Part shown: in pieces, positions 35,324-44,393 of the stretch
Layout of the letters: every line of letters begins with the position of its first letter
Numbering within the stretch: the first letter of the stretch is position 1
Origin: an uncultured Maribacter sp.
GTDB lineage: Bacteria > Bacteroidota > Bacteroidia > Flavobacteriales > Flavobacteriaceae
Direction: 5' to 3'
DNA: 64,000 bases
NCBI RefSeq assembly: GCF_947500985.1
Contig: NZ_CANMTX010000004.1
Span: forward strand, 186,001 to 250,000
Made by a program: the position numbers and the translations under genes
The notes under the pieces: generated by a model
The model's database searches: none
Seen by the model: the letters and a program-made list of their open reading frames with translations, nothing else
Told to the model about the DNA's origin: nothing

Positions 35324-37684
35324 ATGTTTAGAAACTATCTGAAAGTAGCTTGGCGGAATTTAATTCGAAATAAAAGTTTTTCGGTGTTAAACATTGTAGG
35401 GCTCTCAATAGGATTAACTGTTTTTACGCTAATTGTCCTTTGGATAAATTTTGAATTAGGTTTCGATAGATTTCATGAAAACCAAGAGCGTATTTATGAA
35501 GTAAACAATCAATATGCTATAGAGGGAGAAATTTGGACATGGAACTCCACGCCAAAAGCAATGGCACCGGCTATTAAAAAAGATTACCCAGAGGTAGATC
35601 GGGTGTCTAGATATTATTATGATACACCTTTTTTATTTTCTGTAGATGAAAAGCGAATTAAGGCAACTGGTACAATCGTAGATCCAGATTTCTTACATAT
35701 TTTCAGTTTTCCATTGGTGCAAGGAAGTATTGAGAGCGTTTTAAGCGACGTAAACTCCGTAGTAATTACAGAGACATTTGCAAAGAAGATATTCGGTGAT
35801 AAAGACCCTATTGGTGAACTGGTTAAAATTGACAATGCCGATAGTTTTAAGGTTACGGGTGTATTAAAAGACTTGCCAGATAATACCGACTTTACTTTCG
35901 AGTTTTTAGTCCCGTGGGATTATCTAATTCAAAAAGACTGGGATGATAATAACTGGGGAAACAACTCGGTTGCTACATATGTTAAGCTGAAAGAAAATGT
36001 TGATTTTAATAACTTTTCGGCGAATATTAAGACCCTACGTAAGAATTATGATAAAGGCTCGCCAGATATGGAAACGCTATTGTATCCATATTCAAGAACC
36101 TATTTATATTCCGAATTTGAAAATGGAAAAGAAATAGGGGGAAGAATAGAATTAATACGAATGTTCGGTTTTATAGCAGCTATCATATTGCTCATCGCCT
36201 GTATTAATTTCATGAATTTAAGTACTGCCAGAAGTGAGAAAAGAGCCAAAGAAGTAGGTGTTCGAAAAGTAATGGGAGCTCCTAAAAAATATTTGATATA
36301 TCAGTTTTTGGGCGAATCCATGTTGATTTCTTCTATTGCAGCACTACTCGCTTTTGTAATTATACTTTTAGTATTACCCTCATTTAGTAATTTGGTAGGT
36401 AAAGAACTCTCCATAGATTTTACAAGTAAAGAGTTTTGGTTATCTGCAATAGGTATTATTTTATTTACGGGAATGTTGGCAGGTAGTTACCCTGCATTAT
36501 ACTTATCTGCATTTAAACCATCTGCAGTATTAAAAGGAACATTTCATAAAGCAAATACATTAATTACACCTAGAAAGGTATTAGTTGTGGTTCAGTTTTC
36601 GGTAGCTATTATTTTAATTACCGCTACATTGATTATTACGCAACAACTAGAAAAAGTGCAGGATAGGCAGTTGGGTTATGCAAAAGATAATTTGATATAC
36701 ACTTTTATAGAGGGTGATATTGAAAAGAACTATGGTGCATTAAGGGAAGAACTTTTGAAATCTGGCGCTGCCACTTCAGTAACTAAAACAAGTTCTCCAA
36801 TTACAGAAAGTTGGAGCAATACTTGGGGTATAGAATGGGAAGGTAAAAATGAGAATGATAAAACAATCATTTTAAGATTGATGGCTGATGATGCCGTTGT
36901 CAAAACCTTAGGTCTGGAACTTTTGGAAGGAAGAGATATGGATCTGCAAAAATACCCTACTGATTCTACCGCAGTAATTTTAAATGAAACGTCGGTTGCA
37001 TTAATGGGTTTTGAGGACCCAATTGGTAAAATTGTAAACGATAATGGCAAAAAGTGGCATGTAATAGGTGTTGTAAAAGATTTTGTCTTCAATTCCCCTT
37101 TTCAGAAAATTGAACCCTTGGTTATTGAAGGGGCAAAAGGTTGGTTCAACGTTGTTCATATGAAATTGAATGAGGCAAATACCACAGCAAATAATTTGGC
37201 TACGATAGAGCGCGTGTACAAAAACTATAACCCAGAGTATCCATTTAATTATGACTTTGTAGATGGCGAGTATGCCAAGAAATTCAGTGATCAACAGATA
37301 ACGAGCAAGCTTGCTGGTCTTTTTACTTTGCTGACCATTTTAATTTCTTGTTTAGGTTTATTTGGTTTGGCGAGTTACATGGCAGAAAATCGAATTAAAG
37401 AAGTAGGTATTAGAAAAGTATTAGGTGCTTCTGTTGGTACTATTGTAACGCTATTATCAAAAGACTTTTTAAAACTAGTAGGTATTTCTATTTTAATTGC
37501 AATACCTGTTTCGTGGTATTATATGTCTAATTGGTTAGAAGATTTTGCATTTAGAATAACTATTTCTTGGTGGGTTTTTGCAATCGCTGGTTTATTAACA
37601 CTGGTAATCGCTTTAATCACGGTAAGTTTCCAGGCCGTAAAAGCAGCAAGGGCAAACCCGGTAAAAAGTTTACGAACAGAATAA
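35324..37684 (+). CDS. FtsX/MacB-type ABC permease 6
   Basis: 786 residues. N-terminus MFRNYLKVAWRNLIRNKSF, eight helices, coupling segments AKEVGVRKVMGA and IKEVGIRKVLGA, end NPVKSLRTE. It follows permease 5 by 34 bp with the leader ATCAATCAATCAAAAATAACAATC, a variant of the leader seen before permeases 1, 4 and 7. Similar in layout to permease 4, but the periplasmic domains share little sequence by eye. Confidence 0.92.
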   Translation: MFRNYLKVAWRNLIRNKSFSVLNIVGLSIGLTVFTLIVLWINFELGFDRFHENQERIYEVNNQYAIEGEIWTWNSTPKAMAPAIKKDYPEVDRVSRYYYDTPFLFSVDEKRIKATGTIVDPDFLHIFSFPLVQGSIESVLSDVNSVVITETFAKKIFGDKDPIGELVKIDNADSFKVTGVLKDLPDNTDFTFEFLVPWDYLIQKDWDDNNWGNNSVATYVKLKENVDFNNFSANIKTLRKNYDKGSPDMETLLYPYSRTYLYSEFENGKEIGGRIELIRMFGFIAAIILLIACINFMNLSTARSEKRAKEVGVRKVMGAPKKYLIYQFLGESMLISSIAALLAFVIILLVLPSFSNLVGKELSIDFTSKEFWLSAIGIILFTGMLAGSYPALYLSAFKPSAVLKGTFHKANTLITPRKVLVVVQFSVAIILITATLIITQQLEKVQDRQLGYAKDNLIYTFIEGDIEKNYGALREELLKSGAATSVTKTSSPITESWSNTWGIEWEGKNENDKTIILRLMADDAVVKTLGLELLEGRDMDLQKYPTDSTAVILNETSVALMGFEDPIGKIVNDNGKKWHVIGVVKDFVFNSPFQKIEPLVIEGAKGWFNVVHMKLNEANTTANNLATIERVYKNYNPEYPFNYDFVDGEYAKKFSDQQITSKLAGLFTLLTILISCLGLFGLASYMAENRIKEVGIRKVLGASVGTIVTLLSKDFLKLVGISILIAIPVSWYYMSNWLEDFAFRITISWWVFAIAGLLTLVIALITVSFQAVKAARANPVKSLRTE

Positions 37685-37722
37685 TATAAAAGTCATCAAT
37701 CAATCAAAATAATAATCAAATC

Positions 37723-40140
37723 ATGTTTAAGAATTACATAAAAATCGCTTGGCGAAACTTGTTTAAAAATAGGGTATTTACTGCTGCAAATATCGTTGGA
37801 CTTACTTTAGCATTTGCGGTGGCGTTGTTGTTGACCATGACAGCTTTATTTGAGTTGTCTTATGACCAATTTCATGTAAATAAGGCATCTGTCTATCAAG
37901 TGTATTATTCAAACCAGACTCCAAAAGGTTCAGATATTTCTACAGCTAATCCGGTTCCTTTAGCTCCGACATTAAAGGCAGAGGTGCCGGGCGTAAAACA
38001 TATTGCAAGAGCATTAAGTGAAAATGCGCTAGTGTCTTATGGCGATAATGATTTTAATTTAGATGGAGAATTTGTAGATGCCGATTATTTTTCAATTTTC
38101 AGTTTTCCGACACTTATAGGTAATACTAATTATCCATTCCCTGACCAAAACTCGGTGTCCCTTACAGAAGAGGCTTCTAAAAAGCTATTTGGCACTACCG
38201 ATGGTATTGGGAAAACCGTAAGGATTTTAATAGGTAAAGAAGAAAAACCCTTTACAGTTTCTAGTATTTTAAAAAACATACCAGATAACAGTAGTGTCAG
38301 TTTTGATATTGCTATTCCTTTTGAAAACCATTGGGATTATAAAGAATATACAGATGATTGGGATTCTCAAAATCACCCGGTATACCTTCAACTGGCTGAT
38401 GGAGTTTCTAAATCTCAGTTTGAAGAAAGTACGGTAGCATTTACTCTTTTGCACAAAGAAGAGCAAATGAATAATATGAAGCGTGATGGGGCACAGCCAG
38501 ATGTAAACGGTAATTACAGTCAACTTAATCTATTGCCTTATACAGACAAACGTTTCGCAAATTTTAATTCGGGCGCACTGCAAATAAAAAGAACATTTCC
38601 ATATATGATTTTAGGCATCGCCTTTTTGATCATTTTTATTGCCTGTGCCAATTTTGTGAACATGAACATTGCCTTAGGTGAAAAACGGCTTAAGGAAATT
38701 GGTATGAGAAAAACCCTTGGCGCCGTAAAAGGACAGCTTTTTGGTCAATTTTGGTTAGAAAGCCTTTTGGTGTTTGGTATAGCAATAGTTCTGGCGATAT
38801 TATTATCAAACTTACTAATAGGTCCTTACAAAACGCTATTCAATACCAATGCTACATTTGCCAATTTAATGACTCCTGTTATTCTGGGTATTTTTTTAAT
38901 GGGTATATTCTTGGTCACCTTAATTACGGGAGGTTACCCTGCATTATTATTAAGTAAACTTAATACCTTAAAAGCTCTGAAAGGCAAATGGGAGTTGGGA
39001 AAAAACGGAGTGCGAAATGCATTGATAGTAGTGCAATTTGTAATTGCGATCGTATTGATAACAGGTACTTTGGTTTTTCAAGGGCAATTACAGTTTATGC
39101 GCAGTAAAAATCTTGGTTTTAATAAAGAACAAGTGGTTTCTATACCATTAAACGGAAAGAAAGACAGTTACCGCGTGGTGGAACTCATGAGAAATGAGCT
39201 TAATGGAAATAGTAATATTTTGAGTGTAACAGGTTCTGATAATAACCTAGGACGAGGAAAAGATGGCAGTATGTCTACTAGTAAGTTTGGGTTTGAGCAT
39301 AAAGGCAGAGTAGTAAATAGCAATGTGCTCAATGTAGATTATGATTATGCAAAGACTTTGGATATTCAATTATTAGAAGGGCGAATGTTCAGTAGGGAAT
39401 ACAGTGCAGATAGTTTAAGTATGGTAATTAATGAGGCTATGGTAAAAGAGCTGAATGAAGAAGATAATCCGCTTTCAACAAGAATATATTTCGATGAAGA
39501 TTCTGTAGCTTATAATGTCATCGGAGTATTAAAAGATTATAACCATCAAGATATTAGTAAAAGCATAGAACCGCTCACCTTTTTTCTAGACAAAAATTAT
39601 GATTTGTATTATGCCTATGTAAAAGTTGCACCGGCAGATATGGCAAATTCTTTTGACACCATTAAAAGTGCATGGCAGAAAGTAGAACCGAATGCAGAAT
39701 TTTTAGGTTCGTTTCTAGATGAGAATATTGACAGAACTTTTAGACGAGAGAAATCTATGGCTACAATTATTACCGCTGGCTCCATTTTGGGTATTGTACT
39801 TAGTTGTATCGGTTTGTTTGCTATGTCCTTATTGGTTGTTGCACAGCGTACAAAAGAAATTGGCGTACGTAAGGTAATTGGCGCAAGTACATCATCAATA
39901 ACCATATTATTGACCAAAGATTTTTTAAAGTTGGTAGGTATAGCATTCGTCATAGGAGCGCCAATAGCGTGGTATGCTTTAGATAAATGGCTTCAAGATT
40001 ATGCATTCAGGGTACCGTTAAGTATCTGGTTTTTTGTTGGTGCAGGATTGTTAGCTGCTTTAATTGCACTGTTGACTGTTGGTGCAAGAACCATGAAAGC
40101 TGCCGCCGCAAACCCAGTAAAAAGTTTAAGAACAGAGTAA
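37723..40140 (+). CDS. FtsX/MacB-type ABC permease 7 (divergent)
   Basis: 805 residues. The first helix region AANIVGLTLAFAVALLLTMTA differs from the GLAIGI pattern of the others, and the first coupling segment is LKEIGMRKTLGA with the second TKEIGVRKVIGA. SKLNTLKALKG replaces FKPVDVLKG, and the end is NPVKSLRTE. It is 38 bp after permease 6 and 49 bp before the second ATPase, so permease 7 and ATPase 2 may form a dedicated pair. Confidence 0.92.
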   Translation: MFKNYIKIAWRNLFKNRVFTAANIVGLTLAFAVALLLTMTALFELSYDQFHVNKASVYQVYYSNQTPKGSDISTANPVPLAPTLKAEVPGVKHIARALSENALVSYGDNDFNLDGEFVDADYFSIFSFPTLIGNTNYPFPDQNSVSLTEEASKKLFGTTDGIGKTVRILIGKEEKPFTVSSILKNIPDNSSVSFDIAIPFENHWDYKEYTDDWDSQNHPVYLQLADGVSKSQFEESTVAFTLLHKEEQMNNMKRDGAQPDVNGNYSQLNLLPYTDKRFANFNSGALQIKRTFPYMILGIAFLIIFIACANFVNMNIALGEKRLKEIGMRKTLGAVKGQLFGQFWLESLLVFGIAIVLAILLSNLLIGPYKTLFNTNATFANLMTPVILGIFLMGIFLVTLITGGYPALLLSKLNTLKALKGKWELGKNGVRNALIVVQFVIAIVLITGTLVFQGQLQFMRSKNLGFNKEQVVSIPLNGKKDSYRVVELMRNELNGNSNILSVTGSDNNLGRGKDGSMSTSKFGFEHKGRVVNSNVLNVDYDYAKTLDIQLLEGRMFSREYSADSLSMVINEAMVKELNEEDNPLSTRIYFDEDSVAYNVIGVLKDYNHQDISKSIEPLTFFLDKNYDLYYAYVKVAPADMANSFDTIKSAWQKVEPNAEFLGSFLDENIDRTFRREKSMATIITAGSILGIVLSCIGLFAMSLLVVAQRTKEIGVRKVIGASTSSITILLTKDFLKLVGIAFVIGAPIAWYALDKWLQDYAFRVPLSIWFFVGAGLLAALIALLTVGARTMKAAAANPVKSLRTE

Positions 40141-40189
40141 TAATAAAGATTTAACAAGCAATCACTAATCAACTAATTCACTATAAAAA

Positions 40190-40855
40190 ATGTTATTACA
40201 ATTAAGAAATATTTTCAAATGGGTACAGCAAGGCGGTCAACGTATTTTTTTGCTGAAGGATATTAATTTAGAAGTTCAAGAAGGGGAGTTCATTTCAATT
40301 ATGGGTCCGTCGGGATCAGGGAAGTCTACTTTACTTAATGTTATCGGTATGCTAGATACTTTTGATGAAGGCGAGTATGATTTTCTGAGTGAATCGGTTC
40401 ACACGTTAAAAGAGAAATATCGCTCTAATTTATATAAGGAGTATATAGGTTTTGTTTTTCAATCATACCATTTATTAGATGATTTAACGGTAGAAGAAAA
40501 TTTAGAAATGCCATTGTTATACAAAAAAATAAAAAGCTCTGAGCGCAAAGCTTTGGTGGCTGACATGTTAGATAGATTTAGTATCGTAGGTAAAAAAGAC
40601 TTGTTTCCTACGCAATTGAGTGGTGGTCAGCAGCAGTTAGTAGGTGTAGCCCGTGCATTAATTGGTAAGCCGAAATTAATATTGGCAGATGAGCCGACCG
40701 GTAATCTAAACTCGCAACAAAGTGAAGAAATAATGCAGCTTTTTAAGAAACTAAACAAAGAAGAAGGCGTAACTATTATTCAAGTAACACACTCCGAAAA
40801 GAATGCAGCGTATGGTTCAAGAATCATCAACCTTTTAGATGGCAGAAAGATTTAG
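40190..40855 (+). CDS. ABC transporter ATP-binding protein 2 (MacB/LolD type)
   Basis: 221 residues. Walker A GPSGSGKST, Q-loop in IGFVFQSYHLLDDL, signature LSGGQQQLVGVARAL, Walker B LILADEPTGNLNS and switch His in IQVTHSEKN. Compared with the first ATPase, the residue after QQQ is Leu instead of Arg and the D-loop reads NLNS instead of NLDS. It closes the efflux array and lies next to permease 7. It may serve a subset of permeases or pair with the first ATPase as a heterodimer; both are inferences. Confidence 0.92.
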   Translation: MLLQLRNIFKWVQQGGQRIFLLKDINLEVQEGEFISIMGPSGSGKSTLLNVIGMLDTFDEGEYDFLSESVHTLKEKYRSNLYKEYIGFVFQSYHLLDDLTVEENLEMPLLYKKIKSSERKALVADMLDRFSIVGKKDLFPTQLSGGQQQLVGVARALIGKPKLILADEPTGNLNSQQSEEIMQLFKKLNKEEGVTIIQVTHSEKNAAYGSRIINLLDGRKI

Positions 40856-40900
40856 TTTTGAAATGATGATGAATTATTAAATATCAACCTAGTCTATAAT

Positions 40901-41021
40901 GTCACTTCGAGCGCAGTCGAGAACTTAAATGTTTGAATGTGATTTTCGAATATGATGTTAGAATATCAGTTCGATTGCCCATTATTCAATTTTTTCACTG
41001 AATAATGGGTGTATCGAGAAC
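40901..41021. repeat. composite palindromic repeat after the efflux array
   Basis: CTTCGAGCGCAGTCGAGAAC (40905-40924) is the common flavobacterial TCGAGCGCAGTCGA intergenic palindrome. About 50 bp on, CCCATTATTCA (40978-40988) and TGAATAATGGG (40999-41009) form an 11-bp perfect hairpin flanked by GTTCGAT and ATCGAGAAC. It sits between convergent genes and may also end transcription from both sides. Confidence 0.65.
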
Positions 41022-41070
41022 CTTTTGAAAGCAAATAGTTCTCTGATTAAACTAAAAAATTCCATATGCT

Positions 41071-41098
41071 AACAACCAACAACCAACAACCAACAACT
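41071..41098. repeat. heptanucleotide tandem repeat at amidase 3' end
   Basis: Four copies of AACAACC (the last with one mismatch) run into the stop codon of the amidase gene at 41097-41099. Its 7-bp period and position match the larger repeat at 45994. Confidence 0.8.
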
Positions 41099-42773
41099 AA
41101 TCCGTATACCCTTCAGGATGCATTTCGTCAAACCCCGTTTGATCCTGAAAAGCTTTTGCTAACAAAAGAATGCTCGCTTCATCATAAAGATTTCCAACTA
41201 AGGTAATACTTGTAGGGTGTTTTTCTTTGTCCAGACCAGTAGGTATGGCTATTACAGGGTGACCGGTAAGGTTGGTGATAATCAATTGTTTGTTGCCGAA
41301 AGTAGGAGAAATCAGCACATCGTAATCTTTCATGATAACCTGCATCTTTTCAATAAGCACTTGTCGGTGTCGGTTGGCTTGTATGTATTCTACTGCAGGT
41401 ATAAAACGTGCCTGCCGTAGGGAGTTTGCTCTAGAGCGTTGTGTTTGTTCTACCATTTTATCCACTTCTTCTGCACGTACCATGTCATCAAAGAAAGCAC
41501 CCGCTTCTGCTCTTAGAATAACGTCAAAACTATTGTAGGGTACATCTTTAGGTAGTTCCACTTCGGTTAATGTTAGCCCCATTTCTTCAAAAGTCTTCAA
41601 TGCCTTTTCAAGGTTGTCTTTACTTAAAGAGGTGTCTTTTTCAATATCCTTTTTTAGGTATCCAATTCGAAGTGATTTATAATTTTTTTGAGGTTCGAAT
41701 CCGTCAGGATATTCGGTGGTCATTCCGTCCATTGGATCTTTACCGGTAATCACGCTATATACAATAGCACAATCTTCGGCGCTTCTCGCCATGGGTCCCA
41801 CTTTATCCATAGACCAGCTTAAACTCATTACGCCGTGTCTGCTAACTCTACCGTATGTTGGACGTAAACCAGTAATTCCGTTTCTATTACTTGGAGATGT
41901 AATTGAACCTAAAGTTTCTGTACCCAAAGCAAAAGGTACTAAACCTGCTGAGGTTGCCGAACCCGATCCTGCAGATGAGCCTGTAGCACCCTGTGTGGTA
42001 TCCCACGGATTTTTTGTTTTTCCATCGAACCATACATCGCCACGTGCCAATGAACCAGATACAAGTTTAGCAACTAAAACTCCACCAGCAGCTTGCAGTC
42101 TATCAACCACCGTAGCTGTCATTTCAATTTGTTGGTCACGGTAAGGTTCTGCACCCCATGTGGTTTTATAGCCTTCGACCGCCATTAAATCTTTTACGCC
42201 GTATGGTATGCCGTGTAAAATTCCGCGATAGTTTCCGGTAGCAAGTTCGGCATCTAAAAGTTTAGCTTGTTCCAAAGCCATTTCTTCAGTTATGGTAATG
42301 GTACATTCTAAAACCGGATTATATTTTTTTAATCGGGCTATAAAGAATTCGGTTAACTCAAGAGAACTAATTTTGCAACTCTTAATAAGAGATGCAAGTT
42401 GAGGAATGGAGTAAAAAGCAAGATCAGCTTTTTTGTTTGGTAGCTGTACATCGACCGGAATTTCCCATTCAGGGAATCCTGCTTGTGCTTTTGGAGTGAA
42501 ATTTAAGGGCAATGGATCAAACCTAACTGCGGGAATTACATCATTTTCTAAGGTGTATTTACGTAGGGTATCAAATCCTTCTTTATTCCTTTTTAAATAC
42601 GGGTAAAGTGTGTCAATATATTTTTTATCAAAATCTAAACCTATTAACTTTTGCGAACGTTTTACATCCTTTTTAGAAAATTCATTTTTTGAACTAGAGC
42701 AAGATGTAATGAGAAGGAAAGTAAGGAGACTAAAAATGAAAGTTAGCGGTGTTCTTTTTGTAGGTTGGTACAT
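41097..42773 (-). CDS. amidase-signature lipoprotein
   Basis: 558 residues. Signal peptide ending LLITSC near residue 25, then SSSKNEF. The amidase signature domain (about 120-545) has the catalytic Lys in GIPYGVKDLMA, and the Ser-rich loop GATGSSAGSGSATSAGLVP with the cis-Ser and nucleophile Ser of the Ser-Ser-Lys triad, followed by LGTETLGSITSPS. Such enzymes hydrolyse amides in the cytoplasm or, when lipidated as here, in the periplasm or on the surface. Not the GatA subunit of the amidotransferase, because it is exported and stands alone. Natural substrate unknown. Confidence 0.9.
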   Translation of the reverse strand: MYQPTKRTPLTFIFSLLTFLLITSCSSSKNEFSKKDVKRSQKLIGLDFDKKYIDTLYPYLKRNKEGFDTLRKYTLENDVIPAVRFDPLPLNFTPKAQAGFPEWEIPVDVQLPNKKADLAFYSIPQLASLIKSCKISSLELTEFFIARLKKYNPVLECTITITEEMALEQAKLLDAELATGNYRGILHGIPYGVKDLMAVEGYKTTWGAEPYRDQQIEMTATVVDRLQAAGGVLVAKLVSGSLARGDVWFDGKTKNPWDTTQGATGSSAGSGSATSAGLVPFALGTETLGSITSPSNRNGITGLRPTYGRVSRHGVMSLSWSMDKVGPMARSAEDCAIVYSVITGKDPMDGMTTEYPDGFEPQKNYKSLRIGYLKKDIEKDTSLSKDNLEKALKTFEEMGLTLTEVELPKDVPYNSFDVILRAEAGAFFDDMVRAEEVDKMVEQTQRSRANSLRQARFIPAVEYIQANRHRQVLIEKMQVIMKDYDVLISPTFGNKQLIITNLTGHPVIAIPTGLDKEKHPTSITLVGNLYDEASILLLAKAFQDQTGFDEMHPEGYTD

Positions 42774-42936
42774 GAGTTGCGTTTTAAAGAAGATTCTAAA
42801 ATACGGTTTTTAGATAGTTTATTTCTGTCTAAAAATCATAAATAATCGAGAATTGAATTTCTGTTAATAAGAGGTTTTAATTATAATGGCATCTTCATTT
42901 TCAATACGCTAACTTCATAATCTAACAACTAAGGAT

Positions 42937-42944
42937 TATCTTTG
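42937..42944 (+). promoter_or_regulatory. -7 promoter box for mrp
   Basis: TATCTTTG fits TANNTTTG and lies 22 bp before the mrp ATG; no clear -33 TTG was found. Confidence 0.45.
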
Positions 42945-42966
42945 TTGTTTAGAATGAATTTATATA

Positions 42967-44109
42967 ATGAAGATAGATAAGAAGGATATTTTAAAGGCAT
43001 TGGAACATATTACGGTTCCTGGTGAAGGTCAAAACATGGTAGAAAGTGGTGCAGTTACCAATATCCAAATTTTTGGCGATGAGGTTGAGGTAGATATTAC
43101 TATTACAAACCCAAGTTTACAGGCACGTAAAAAGACCGAAGTAGAGATTTTAAAGATTATTCATAAAGAGGTTTATGAAAAGGCAAAGATTAAAATCAAT
43201 GTTAAGGTTGATGCTCCTGCTGTAAAACCTAAGACTAATGAAATCAAGGGTAAGGCCATACCGGGTATTTCTAATATTATAGCGATAGCTTCTGGTAAAG
43301 GTGGTGTAGGTAAATCTACCGTAACGGCTAATTTGGCAGTTACTTTAGCAAAGATGGGCTTTAAAGTAGGTTTGTTAGATGCCGATATCTACGGGCCATC
43401 AATGCCTATAATGTTCGATGTCGCTAATGATAAACCACTTGCTGTAACTATAGATGGTAAATCTAAAATGAAGCCGGTAGAAAGCTATGGCGTTAAACTA
43501 TTATCAATTGGCTTTTTTACGCAAAGAGATCAAGCTGTAATTTGGAGAGGACCAATGGCTTCTAAAGCTCTGAATCAAATGATTTTTGATGCACACTGGG
43601 GCGACTTAGATTTTATGTTGATCGATTTGCCACCAGGTACAGGCGATATACACTTAAGCATAATGCAAGCCTTGCCAATAACGGGTTCTGTGGTAGTGAG
43701 TACGCCACAAGAAGTTGCACTTGCCGATGCTAGAAAAGGTGTGGCAATGTTTCAACAAGATTCTATAAACGTACCTGTTTTGGGAATTGTAGAGAATATG
43801 GCCTACTTTACACCTGCAGAGTTGCCAGATAATAAATATTATATTTTTGGTAAAGAAGGAGCGAAACATTTAGCAGAAGATTTAAATGTACCTTTTCTTG
43901 GTGAAATGCCTTTGGTGCAAAGTATACGTGAAGCTGGTGATGCAGGTAGACCTGCGGCATTACAGACATCAACTCCTGTAGAAAAAGCATTTGAAGAATT
44001 GACAAAAAAGATAGTGAGTGAGGTTGTTGCTAGAAATAAAACTATACCACCTACAGAAGCTATAAAGATTACAACGATGGCGGGTTGTTCGCCTGTTAAT
44101 AAAAAATAA
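42967..44109 (+). CDS. mrp: Mrp/ApbC-family iron-sulfur carrier ATPase
   Basis: 380 residues. An N-terminal MIP18/DUF59-type domain (about 1-90, EVDITITNPSLQARK) is followed by the ParA-like ATPase with deviant Walker A SGKGGVGKST near 111-120, DADIYGPSMP and DLPPGTGD. Mrp proteins bind and transfer Fe-S clusters. The CxxC usually found after ENM is missing: the sequence reads ENMAYFTPAELPDNKYYIF. This appears usual for Bacteroidota, as far as I recall. A C-terminal Cys remains in MAGCSPVNKK. The next gene, 2 bp away, supplies a NifU-type CxxC domain, so the two may act together. Confidence 0.92.
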   Translation: MKIDKKDILKALEHITVPGEGQNMVESGAVTNIQIFGDEVEVDITITNPSLQARKKTEVEILKIIHKEVYEKAKIKINVKVDAPAVKPKTNEIKGKAIPGISNIIAIASGKGGVGKSTVTANLAVTLAKMGFKVGLLDADIYGPSMPIMFDVANDKPLAVTIDGKSKMKPVESYGVKLLSIGFFTQRDQAVIWRGPMASKALNQMIFDAHWGDLDFMLIDLPPGTGDIHLSIMQALPITGSVVVSTPQEVALADARKGVAMFQQDSINVPVLGIVENMAYFTPAELPDNKYYIFGKEGAKHLAEDLNVPFLGEMPLVQSIREAGDAGRPAALQTSTPVEKAFEELTKKIVSEVVARNKTIPPTEAIKITTMAGCSPVNKK

Positions 44110-44111
44110 GT

Positions 44112-44354
44112 ATGACATCAGCAGAACTAAAATTAAATGTTGAAAAAGCATTAGAAGAAATCAGACCTTTTTTACAAAGTGATGGTGGTGATATTACATT
44201 GGTTTCTATTGATAATGAATCTTCTGTAAAAGTAAGATTAGAAGGTGCTTGTGTTGGTTGTAGTGTTAATCAAATGACACTAAAAAGTGGTGTTGAAATG
44301 ACCATTAAAAAGTATGCCCCGCAAATACAAGAGGTAATAAATTTAGCAGTTTAA
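44112..44354 (+). CDS. NifU C-terminal-domain protein (Nfu-type Fe-S scaffold)
   Basis: 80 residues made up of the NifU C-terminal domain alone. The cluster-binding motif is GACVGCSVNQMTLK (CxxC near 37-40), preceded by the typical RPFLQSDGGDITLVS. Nfu proteins carry 4Fe-4S clusters to target enzymes. The start is 2 bp after mrp, which strongly suggests co-translation and a shared pathway. No iscS, iscU or suf genes are in the window. Confidence 0.93.
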   Translation: MTSAELKLNVEKALEEIRPFLQSDGGDITLVSIDNESSVKVRLEGACVGCSVNQMTLKSGVEMTIKKYAPQIQEVINLAV

Positions 44355-44393
44355 ATCCTGATAATTATCATTATTTATAATAATATAGATTGA

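Noticed and set aside
22905-40140. Seven similar permease genes as an assembly artefact or recent duplication
   Set aside because: The coding sequences differ widely at DNA and protein level, starts and ends are individually shaped, and gaps between them differ. They are old paralogues.
40190-40855. Second ATPase as a pseudogene because of NLNS and QQQLV
   Set aside because: Walker A, Walker B, signature core and switch His are all intact and the length is normal.
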